From contig JAEXZL010000070.1 in assembly GCA_023451395.1 (NCBI GenBank), forward strand, positions 1 through 12,586: a DNA stretch of 12,586 nucleotides, in the 5' to 3' direction. Shown here piece by piece: positions 7,200-12,586 of the stretch; within the stretch, counting starts at the first letter, position 1, and each line of letters opens with the position of its first letter. This DNA comes from Bacillota bacterium. Lineage in GTDB: Bacteria > Bacillota > Clostridia > Clostridiales > Clostridiaceae. A program made the translations under genes and the position numbers. Below the pieces are notes generated by a model. That model had not been told where the DNA came from. It made no database searches and saw nothing but the letters and a program-made list of their open reading frames with translations.

Positions 7200-7213
7200 C
7201 CTTTTTAGGTAAC
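7188..7213 (+). repeat. 13-bp tandem duplication across the btuF stop codon
   Basis: CTTTTTAAGTAAC (7188-7200) is followed directly by CTTTTTAGGTAAC (7201-7213), identical at 12 of 13 positions. The first copy encodes the last three residues and stop of btuF; the second lies in the btuF-btuC gap. It looks like a slippage duplication. Confidence 0.7.
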
Positions 7214-7241
7214 AAAAATATAAGTCAAGAAGAGGATGTAT

Positions 7242-8288
7242 ATGTTAGCGTGGATTGGAAGGAACAAAAGGAATTTTTTTTTCCTGCTGTTAATAGTTTT
7301 TTTATTTATGATACTTGCAGGTATTTCCCTAGGAAGTGCCGATATTACCATTAAAGAGGCCTTCTTTGCTCTTTTAAAGCCCTTGCCTATAATAGGTGAC
7401 TTCATAGGAGAAGGAGTTTCATCATCTCACAGCCTAATTATATATCGCATAAGGCTTCCAAGAATACTTATGGCCTCTATAGTAGGAACAGGCTTATCTG
7501 TAGTAGGCTGTGCCTTTCAGGCTATTTTTAGGAATCCAATGGCAGACCCATATGTTTTAGGTATATCCTCAGGGGGAGCACTAGGAGCCGCTATAGCCAT
7601 TGTTTTATCCTTAGGGCAGGGTTTTATGTCCTTTAGCATGACAACCATAATGGCTTTCCTAGGAGCACTTCTTACAGCTTTGGTGGTGTATAATATTGCC
7701 AGGGTGGGGAACAGCTTACCCACGGTAAACCTTCTGTTAGCAGGAATAGCTGTAAGCTTTCTCCTTTCAGCCTGCCTAACTATACTAATGATTTTTAATC
7801 AAAATTATATGGAGAGAATAGTATTTTGGACTTTAGGAAATTTTAATTCCGCAAGCTATAGGCAGCTGGCGGTAGCAGCACCAGTAATAATAATTGGGAG
7901 CATAATTATTTATGCTCTCTCTAGAGATTTAAATCTTATGCTTACTGGTGATGATTCTGCAAAAAGCATGGGGGTAGAGGTGGAAAAGGTTAAAAAACTC
8001 ATTCTTGTGGTGAGCTCCTTAGTTGTGGCTGCCTCTGTTGCCTTCTCAGGTGTTATAGGCTTTGTAGGTTTGTTAGTGCCTCATATTATGAGGATGCTCT
8101 TAGGTCCTAATCATAAGTTTTTAATACCATTTTCGGCTTTGGGAGGAGCTATGTTCCTTCTCTTTTCTGATACCTTAGCCAGGAGCCTTTTGTCCGCTGG
8201 TGAGCTTCCTGTAGGGGCAGTGACAGCCCTCTTTGGCTCTCCCTATTTTATATTCTTATTTTTGAAATATAAAAGGAGGGGCATGTAA
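7242..8288 (+). CDS. btuC: Cobalamin ABC transporter permease (BtuC/FecCD family)
   Basis: A 348-residue integral membrane protein of the FecCD family, with about nine to ten hydrophobic segments. The first runs through FFFLLLIVFLFMILAGISL. YRIRLPRILMASIVGTGLS and FRNPMADPYVLGISSGGALG are the classic family signatures. GVIGFVGLLVPHIMR near the C-terminal third is the loop that couples to the ATPase, and DTLAR...GELPVGAVTALFGSP closes the family pattern. It should form a homodimer that passes corrinoid from BtuF into the cytoplasm using BtuD. I chose ATG 7242 because AAGAGGA at 7230-7236 is correctly spaced for it; ATG 7236 overlaps that site. The stop is 2 bp before btuD, indicating tight coupling. 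Confidence 0.9.
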   Translation: MLAWIGRNKRNFFFLLLIVFLFMILAGISLGSADITIKEAFFALLKPLPIIGDFIGEGVSSSHSLIIYRIRLPRILMASIVGTGLSVVGCAFQAIFRNPMADPYVLGISSGGALGAAIAIVLSLGQGFMSFSMTTIMAFLGALLTALVVYNIARVGNSLPTVNLLLAGIAVSFLLSACLTILMIFNQNYMERIVFWTLGNFNSASYRQLAVAAPVIIIGSIIIYALSRDLNLMLTGDDSAKSMGVEVEKVKKLILVVSSLVVAASVAFSGVIGFVGLLVPHIMRMLLGPNHKFLIPFSALGGAMFLLFSDTLARSLLSAGELPVGAVTALFGSPYFIFLFLKYKRRGM

Positions 8289-8290
8289 TA

Positions 8291-9064
8291 ATGACAGAAG
8301 CTGTGAAGATAACTGATCTTAGCTTTAGCTATGGAGAGGCACCAATATTAAATAATATAGAACTGTCCTTTGAAAAGGGTAAGTTTTATTCCATAATAGG
8401 TCCTAATGGTTCAGGTAAAACCACATTACTAAAAAATATAGCAAAGTCCTTTAATATCCCTAAAGAATCAATTTTCCTGGAAGGGCAGGATTTGGCTTCC
8501 TTAAGCAGCAAGGAGGTAGCTAAGCTTTTATCCGTGGTACCTCAAAATATTGCTATAGATTATGAATTTACCACCTATGAAATTGTGCTTATGGCAAGGA
8601 CACCCTTCAAAAAGCGTTTTGAGGATTATAACCGTGAGGATTGGCAGCAGGTGGAAAGAGCCATGAAGCTAACAGCAACTTGGGAGCTTAAGGATAAGCT
8701 CATAACCTCCTTAAGCGGAGGAGAACAGCAGAGGGTAATTGCTGCAAGAGCTCTCTGCCAGAGAACCCCTATAGTTCTTTTAGATGAGCCCACATCTCAC
8801 TTGGATATACAGCATCAGATAAGCTTTTTAAATATATTCAAGGAGCTAAAAAAGGAGCTCACGGTTATTGCAGTAATGCATGACTTAAATCTAGCATCCC
8901 TTTTTAGCGACGAAGTGATACTGCTTCAAAAAGGCAAGGTCCTAGATAAAGGTCAACCAGAGACAGTAATAACTGAAAAAAATATAAAAAAGGTTTATGG
9001 AATTGATGTTGATATAATCCCAAGTCCCTCCACTGGAACTCCATATGTTTTGATAAAGCTATAA
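8291..9064 (+). CDS. btuD: Cobalamin ABC transporter ATP-binding protein (BtuD-like)
   Basis: A 257-residue ABC ATPase of the FecE/HmuV/BtuD group. Walker A GPNGSGKT is at 37-44, the Q-loop glutamine is Q85, and the signature LSGGEQQR is at 141-148. Walker B IVLLDEP is at 161-167 with catalytic E166, the D-loop follows in SHLD, and the switch histidine is H197 in MHDLNLA. All catalytic parts are intact and the length fits the family. It powers the importer formed with the two genes before it. Two bases separate it from btuC, and AGGAGGGG within the end of btuC serves as its ribosome binding site. It is the last gene of the riboswitch-controlled unit. B12 specificity is inferred from context. 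Confidence 0.92.
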   Translation: MTEAVKITDLSFSYGEAPILNNIELSFEKGKFYSIIGPNGSGKTTLLKNIAKSFNIPKESIFLEGQDLASLSSKEVAKLLSVVPQNIAIDYEFTTYEIVLMARTPFKKRFEDYNREDWQQVERAMKLTATWELKDKLITSLSGGEQQRVIAARALCQRTPIVLLDEPTSHLDIQHQISFLNIFKELKKELTVIAVMHDLNLASLFSDEVILLQKGKVLDKGQPETVITEKNIKKVYGIDVDIIPSPSTGTPYVLIKL

Positions 9065-9095
9065 ACAATAAAATTATAAAATTTAATAAATAAAA

Positions 9096-9183
9096 CAAAA
9101 AAGACCTGCGCAAAGGGCATTCGCCACTTGCTGCGGGTCTTAACTGCATAAACAGTTGAAATAATTATATTTAGATTATCGGT
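9096..9183 (-). ncRNA. Candidate small RNA of about 88 nt downstream of btuD
   Basis: On the minus strand a perfect-consensus promoter (-35 at 9218-9213, -10 at 9195-9190) predicts a start near A9183. About 75 nt later a long hairpin begins: AAGACCCGC (9141-9133) pairs with GCAGGTCTT (9109-9101), with further inner pairs GCAA/TTGC and GGC/GCC around a GAAT loop. Its 3' arm runs into six T (9102-9097). A smaller hairpin, AACTG/CAGTT with loop TTTATG (9157-9142), precedes it. A promoter and terminator so close, with no plausible coding frame between, suggest a short stable RNA, family unknown to me. No obvious target was found by eye. The hairpin may also help end the btuD message on the plus strand, although no T-tract follows there. 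Confidence 0.5.
9097..9141 (-). terminator. Minus-strand intrinsic terminator (end of the candidate small RNA)
   Basis: The stem 9141-9133 with 9109-9101 (nine pairs, one G-T) encloses further short helices. On the minus strand it is followed by T at 9102-9097, then G and four more T. On the plus strand the hairpin is followed by AACTGCATA with no T-tract, so its orientation points to leftward transcription. Confidence 0.7.
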
Positions 9184-9189
9184 AATAAG

Positions 9190-9218
9190 ATTATATTCCT
9201 TGCTAGGAAGCTTGTCAA
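9190..9218 (-). promoter_or_regulatory. Perfect-consensus sigma-A promoter, minus strand
   Basis: Read leftward, TTGACA (9218-9213), a 17-bp spacer and TATAAT (9195-9190) match the sigma-A consensus at all twelve positions. No minus-strand protein gene follows; the first structure downstream is the terminator hairpin at 9141-9097. Confidence 0.75.
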
Positions 9219-9227
9219 TATGTGGGT

Positions 9228-9240
9228 GGTGACAGGCACC
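9228..9240. repeat. GGTG/CACC mini-hairpin, REP-like motif
   Basis: GGTGACAGGCACC forms a 4-bp GC-rich stem with a 5-nt loop. It stands out from the AT-rich surroundings and lies 10 bp upstream of the minus-strand -35 box. From memory, similar strings occur as dispersed copies near Y1-type (REP-associated) transposases in Clostridia; I could not check this. No transposase is in the window. Confidence 0.35.
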
Positions 9241-9327
9241 GGAGAAAAGAGATTTGAGGAGGTATAATATCTGTAATTTTAATAGTGATATTTATTAAAG
9301 TAAACTATATGTAAAAATGTTAAATAT

Positions 9328-9357
9328 TTGAATAATTGCATTACTGTGTTGTATAAT
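9328..9357 (+). promoter_or_regulatory. Promoter of the small membrane protein gene
   Basis: TTGAAT (9328-9333) and TATAAT (9352-9357) are separated by 18 bp. Transcription would begin near 9364, about 50 nt before the TTG start at 9413. Confidence 0.5.
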
Positions 9358-9412
9358 TATATAAAGATATAATAGTGGTTTATTACGTACTACTATATAA
9401 GGGGGGATAAAT

Positions 9413-9658
9413 TTGAGGGATATGTTAAGAGAATTTCCTATTATAATAGAACTGCTTTCTATGTTTACTTATTGTATAGTAATGTGGGGATGGATATGGC
9501 ATATAAAGGTATCCAAAAAATTAAAAAAGCAAGAGGCCACAGGAGTGGCTATAAAGGAAACTTTAGATGAATTTAAGGTAGCAAATAGATTAATTTTAAT
9601 TGGATCTTTTATAGTAATAGTTATTAGATTAATTGGGGTTTTAATTCATATGGAATAA
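9413..9658 (+). CDS. Small two-helix membrane protein of unknown function
   Basis: An 81-residue protein I do not recognise. It has two hydrophobic stretches: residues 9-31 (including the aromatic run CIVMWGWIWHI) and about 60-79. A charged linker (KVSKKLKKQEATGVAIKETLDEF) separates them, basic first and then mixed. This suggests a helical hairpin in the membrane; the lysine-rich stretch right after helix 1 would favour a cytoplasmic linker. The start is TTG, chosen because AAGGGGGG at 9399-9406 is 6 nt upstream; the in-frame ATG at 9422 would be 15 nt away. It has its own promoter, stands alone between the candidate small RNA and the T-box leader, and shows no clear terminator after it. That it is a real gene is supported by the promoter, ribosome binding site and coherent membrane profile. 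Confidence 0.7.
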   Translation: MRDMLREFPIIIELLSMFTYCIVMWGWIWHIKVSKKLKKQEATGVAIKETLDEFKVANRLILIGSFIVIVIRLIGVLIHME

Positions 9659-9787
9659 ATTTAAAAAGAATCCTTTCATCTTGTGGTTGAGGTGGGTTAA
9701 TCATTAGAAAAGAAGGAAAATTAATTATAAAAATGGTAATATTAGGGCTTTTGTATTAATAAAAGAATAAAATATAGCTAAAAAATT

Positions 9788-9816
9788 TGACATAGTATTT
9801 TTTTAGTGATATATTA
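9788..9816 (+). promoter_or_regulatory. alaA: Promoter of the T-box-alaA unit
   Basis: A perfect TTGACA (9788-9793), a 17-bp spacer and TATATT (9811-9816) predict a start near 9823, about 20 nt before the T-box Stem I. The 129 bp between the small membrane gene and this promoter show nothing else I can name. Confidence 0.8.
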
Positions 9817-9841
9817 GATAGAAATTCATATGTAAAAGGCT

Positions 9842-10105
9842 ATGATAAGAAGTAGTAAATATTGTTTTTGCTTCAGAGAGAAGATGGATGGTGCAAATCT
9901 TCAGCAGGATGATATTGAAGCAGTCTTTGAGCCGTGGACCGAAAGGAGAAATCTCAGTAGGCTTCATGGGAATTTCCACCTTTAAAAGGAAGACAGTATG
10001 CGCTATTAGTGTAAGTACTGGCAGAGAGCAGAAACTAAGGTTTCTGAATTTAGGTGGTAACACGGAAAATATTTCGCCCTAAGCTTTATAAGCTTAGGGC
10101 TTTTA
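9842..10105 (+). promoter_or_regulatory. T-box leader, specifier GCA (alanine)
   Basis: Stem I starts with AAGA (9847-9850) paired to TCTT (9924-9927). The specifier loop above has AGTA on the 5' side and GAA-GCA-G (9917-9923) on the 3' side, closed by AATAT/ATATT (9858-9862 with 9912-9916). By alignment with known T-boxes the specifier is GCA at 9920-9922. The AGAGAG bulge (9875-9880), a distal stem GAAGAT/ATCTTC and the GGTG loop are in place. The T-box itself is AGGTGGTAACACGG (10052-10065), whose TGGT (10055-10058) can pair with an uncharged ACCA end. CGCCCTA closes the antiterminator. Uncharged tRNA-Ala should therefore permit read-through into alaA. Confidence 0.93.
10076..10105 (+). 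terminator. T-box terminator hairpin
   Basis: GCCCTAAGCTT (10076-10086) pairs perfectly with AAGCTTAGGGC (10090-10100) across a 3-nt loop, followed by TTTT. Its 5' arm shares GCCCTAA with the T-box antiterminator, so the two structures exclude each other. Confidence 0.92.
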
Positions 10106-10135
10106 TATTGGTTAAAAAACTAATATGGAGATTAT

Positions 10136-10240
10136 TAAAAATCAAGTAAAGAAAATATATCAAGCAAAGCAAACAAAGTAAATAAACAAACAAAGTAAAA
10201 AAAGTAAATAAAGTAAACAAACTAAATAAAGAAAATAAAA
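10136..10240 (+). repeat. A-rich, T-poor repetitive leader before alaA
   Basis: After the T-box terminator, about 100 nt consist mainly of A with recurring units such as AAAGTAAA, CAAACAAA and AAATAAA. The period is irregular, close to 4 nt. G and T appear mostly as GTAAA or ATAAA. There is little chance of base pairing, so the RNA should be unstructured. There is no reading frame with a start signal. The ribosome binding site AAGGA for alaA follows at 10255-10259. Confidence 0.6.
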
Positions 10241-10265
10241 TTTACATAAGAAAGAAGGAATTAGA

Positions 10266-11483
10266 ATGAAATTTTTTGAGAAATCAAATAAGCTGGACAA
10301 TGTATGTTATGACGTGAGAGGGCCAGTGGTTGAGGAAGCAAACAGAATGATTGCGGAAAATATCGATATACTTAAGCTTAATATAGGAAACCCTGCGCCC
10401 TTTGGTTTCAATGCCCCAGAGGAAGTAATACAGGATTTTAAATATCATATTATGGATTCACAAGGATATTCAGATTCTAAGGGTATATTTAGTGCAAGAA
10501 AAGCAATTATGCAATATTGCCAGTTGAAAAATATTCCTAATGTTTTCATGGATGATATATATATAGGTAATGGTGTTAGTGAGCTAATAACCATGTCCAT
10601 GCAGGGACTTTTAAATAATGGAGATGAAGTGCTTATACCTTCTCCAGATTATCCTTTATGGACTGCAGCAGTAAATCTTTCCGGAGGAACTCCTGTGCAC
10701 TATGCCTGCGATGAACAGGCAGAATGGTATCCAGACCTTTCAGATATTAAAAGTAAGATTACGGATAGGACAAAGGGTATAGTAATAATAAACCCAAACA
10801 ATCCTACAGGAGCCCTTTATCCTAAGGAGATTTTACAAGGAATTGTAGATATAGCAAGGAGTAATGAGCTTATAATATTTTCTGATGAGATTTATGACAG
10901 ACTTGTTATGGACGAGCAGGAGCATATATCTATTGCCTCACTGGCACCAGATTTAATGTGCATAACCTTTAATGGACTCTCAAAATCTCATAGAATTGCA
11001 GGCTTTAGAAGTGGATGGATGTGTCTTAGCGGTGATAAGAGTAGGGCTAAGGGGTATATTGAAGGCTTAAATATGCTATCTTCTATGCGTTTATGTGCCA
11101 ATGTGCCTGCTCAGCATATAATTCAAACGGCATTAGGGGGGCATCAAAGCTCTGATGAGCTTCTCCAGCCTGGAGGGAGAATTTATGAGCAGAGAGAGTT
11201 TATATATAAGGCTTTAAATGATATTCCAGGAATAACTGCCGTTAAGCCTAAGGCTGCTTTTTATATCTTTCCTAAGATAGACACCAAAAGATTCAACATA
11301 ACAGATGATGAAAAATTTGTTCTAGACTTTTTAAGGGCACAGAAGGTATTGATGGTTCATGGTAAGGGCTTCAACTATAAAGAGCCTGATCATTTTAGAA
11401 TAGTATATCTTCCTCGAATAGAGCAATTACAGGAGGCTATGGACAAGCTTGAGTTATTCCTAAGAACATATAGACAGGCATAA
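10266..11483 (+). CDS. alaA: Alanine aminotransferase (AlaA-type, PLP-dependent)
   Basis: A 405-residue fold-type I aminotransferase that makes alanine from pyruvate and glutamate. It closely follows E. coli AlaA (also 405 residues, from memory) from end to end: VCYDVRGPV, LKLNIGNPAPFGF, QGYSDSKG, GNGVSELI, PSPDYPLWTAA, INPNNPTGA (175-183) and RLCANVPAQH. D207 in SDEIYD contacts the pyridine nitrogen of PLP. K240 in FNGLSKS forms the Schiff base, and R378 in DHFRIV binds the substrate carboxylate. It is cytosolic and likely dimeric. The start ATG has AAGGA 6 nt upstream. The T-box leader with a GCA specifier supports alanine as the product independently. It is probably a single-gene unit; no strong terminator was seen after it. 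Confidence 0.95.
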   Translation: MKFFEKSNKLDNVCYDVRGPVVEEANRMIAENIDILKLNIGNPAPFGFNAPEEVIQDFKYHIMDSQGYSDSKGIFSARKAIMQYCQLKNIPNVFMDDIYIGNGVSELITMSMQGLLNNGDEVLIPSPDYPLWTAAVNLSGGTPVHYACDEQAEWYPDLSDIKSKITDRTKGIVIINPNNPTGALYPKEILQGIVDIARSNELIIFSDEIYDRLVMDEQEHISIASLAPDLMCITFNGLSKSHRIAGFRSGWMCLSGDKSRAKGYIEGLNMLSSMRLCANVPAQHIIQTALGGHQSSDELLQPGGRIYEQREFIYKALNDIPGITAVKPKAAFYIFPKIDTKRFNITDDEKFVLDFLRAQKVLMVHGKGFNYKEPDHFRIVYLPRIEQLQEAMDKLELFLRTYRQA

Positions 11484-11525
11484 TGATATTGTTGGAATAT
11501 TGTAATATTTAGAGACATACACTTA

Positions 11526-11554
11526 TTGCCAATTGTTATTTATAATCATATAAT
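11526..11554 (+). promoter_or_regulatory. Promoter of the M3 peptidase gene
   Basis: TTGCCA (11526-11531), a 17-bp spacer and TATAAT (11549-11554) predict a start near 11561, only about 24 nt before the start codon. Another TATAAT at 11541-11546 lacks a -35 at the right distance. Confidence 0.65.
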
Positions 11555-11584
11555 TTATTTATAATGCATAGAGGAGGGACAGTT

Positions 11585-12586
11585 ATGAAGTTTAGCGATT
11601 TTAAATATGAAAGAGTTGATATGAAGGCTACTGAAGAGAGCTTTAAGAAGCTTTTAGAAGCCTTTAACTCAGCAAATAGCTATGAGGAGCAAAGCTCAGT
11701 ACTCAAGGAAATCAATGCCTTAAGAAGTAAAGTAGAATCCATGACTGAGATAGTAGGCATAAGACACACCATAGATACTACGGATAAATTTTATGAGGAG
11801 GAGCAGAATTATATTGATGAAGCAATGCCGATATATCAAGGGATAATAGCAGATTATTATAAATCTCTTGTGAAATCAAAATTCCGCAAGGAGCTTCAGG
11901 AGGAATGGGGAACTCAGCTTTTCTCTCTAGCAGAATTAACTGTTAAGACCTTTAAGCCTGAGATAATAGAAGACTTGCAGCAGGAAAATAAGCTGAGATC
12001 TGAATATACAAAGCTTATAGCCTCTGCTAAAATTGATTTTCAGGGGGAAGAAAGAAACCTATCTGGATTAACTCCCTTTTTGCAGCATAAGGACAGAGCT
12101 GTTAGAAAGGCTGCCATGGAAGCTAAATATGGCTTCTTTAATGAGAAGGAAAAGGAATTTGATAGGATTTATGATAGCCTTGTAAAGGTAAGAACAAGAA
12201 TTGCTAAGAAGCTTGGTTACAAAAGCTTTGTAGAGCTTGGATACGACCGTATGACTAGAACGGATTACAATGCGGAAATGGTAGCAGTATTCAGAAAGCA
12301 GGTTAAGGATTATATCGTTCCTGTAGATACAGAGCTTAGGGAAAGGCAGAGAAAAAGACTTGGTTTAGATAAGCTTTACTTTTATGATGAAAATCTATCC
12401 TTTAATAGTGGAAATGCAGTTCCTAAAGGCGAGCCACAGTGGATAGTAGATAATGGGAAAACTATGTATAAAGAGCTTTCACCAGAAACCCATGAGTTCT
12501 TTACCTTTATGGTGGAAAATGAGCTTATGGATTTAGTTAACAAAAAGGGTAAAGCAGGAGGCGGATATTGTACTTATATTTCAGAA
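11585..12586 (+). CDS. M3-family oligoendopeptidase, 5' part
   Basis: An open frame of 334 codons runs off the window end with no stop. The N-terminus MKFSDFKYERVDM and the helical, charged body are typical of the clostridial M3-family oligoendopeptidases related to, but distinct from, PepF. The pieces YGFFNEKEKEFDRIYDSLVKVR and KLGYKSFVELGYDRMTRTDY are also family-like, and the final KAGGGYCTYISE matches the segment before the active site. The zinc-binding HEXXH lies beyond the window, so catalytic competence cannot be judged. Family members are about 550-600 residues, so roughly 60% is present. No signal peptide is seen, so it should degrade peptides in the cytoplasm. The start has GAGGAGG at 11571-11577 with 7-nt spacing. 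Confidence 0.88.
   Translation, partial: MKFSDFKYERVDMKATEESFKKLLEAFNSANSYEEQSSVLKEINALRSKVESMTEIVGIRHTIDTTDKFYEEEQNYIDEAMPIYQGIIADYYKSLVKSKFRKELQEEWGTQLFSLAELTVKTFKPEIIEDLQQENKLRSEYTKLIASAKIDFQGEERNLSGLTPFLQHKDRAVRKAAMEAKYGFFNEKEKEFDRIYDSLVKVRTRIAKKLGYKSFVELGYDRMTRTDYNAEMVAVFRKQVKDYIVPVDTELRERQRKRLGLDKLYFYDENLSFNSGNAVPKGEPQWIVDNGKTMYKELSPETHEFFTFMVENELMDLVNKKGKAGGGYCTYISE

Noticed and set aside
7205..7723. Minus-strand open frames within btuC (7205-7405, 7517-7723) and a similar one in cobU (3212-3436)
   Set aside because: They are shadows of well-conserved genes on the plus strand, with no independent support.
8904..9149. Minus-strand 81-codon open frame overlapping the end of btuD and the candidate small RNA
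   Set aside because: It has no ribosome binding site, runs antisense through btuD and through the terminator hairpin and T-tract. The hydrophobic stretch comes from translating AT-rich DNA.
9263..9268. TATAAT preceded by GAGGAGG at 9255-9262, as a promoter or a translation start
   Set aside because: No -35 fits, and no start codon with an open frame follows the GGAGG-like string.
9803..10082. Open frames on both strands inside the T-box leader (9803-10063 minus, 9888-10082 plus)
   Set aside because: The DNA is fully explained by the conserved T-box RNA; the frames lack ribosome binding sites and recognisable protein sequence.

Overview
The window reads as chromosomal DNA of a low-GC, Gram-positive anaerobe of the Clostridium type. 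The signs are strong AT bias with AT-rich gaps, AGA/ATA-rich codons, GGAGG-like ribosome binding sites, several GTG/TTG starts, sigma-A-like TTGACA/TATAAT promoters, a T-box leader and a transcription-terminating cobalamin riboswitch. No phage, plasmid or transposase gene is visible. Most coding capacity is recognisable metabolism; the less expected material lies in the gaps.

Layout. Positions 1-31 hold a perfect hairpin terminator. Next comes a minus-strand DsbA/FrnE-like thiol oxidoreductase (63-689), separated by a 326-bp divergent region from a plus-strand cytoplasmic GH13 alpha-amylase (1016-2470). The amylase is followed 32 bp later by cobC, then cobU and cobS. A second transcription unit starts with a promoter near 4598, a cobalamin riboswitch (about 4705-4890) and an intrinsic terminator (4941-4973), and continues with cobT and a B12-type ABC importer (btuF, btuC, btuD). 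Together these genes import corrinoids and attach the lower nucleotide loop: CobU activates adenosylcobinamide, CobT makes alpha-ribazole phosphate from the base, CobS joins the halves and CobC removes the phosphate. Corrin-ring synthesis and the adenosyltransferase are not in the window.

After btuD there are about 350 bp without a conventional gene. On the minus strand this gap contains a perfect-consensus promoter (TTGACA, 17 bp, TATAAT) followed about 85 nt later by a strong hairpin with a T-tract. This is a candidate small RNA of about 88 nt. A gene for an 81-residue two-helix membrane protein of unknown function follows (9413-9658).

The right part has a consensus promoter and a complete T-box leader (about 9842-10105) whose specifier codon I read as GCA (alanine). 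It precedes alaA, an alanine aminotransferase very like E. coli AlaA, so the predicted tRNA-Ala sensing and the enzyme agree. The alaA leader between the T-box terminator and the start codon is a strikingly T-poor, A-rich repetitive stretch. The window ends inside an M3-family oligoendopeptidase gene (from 11585) that has its own promoter.
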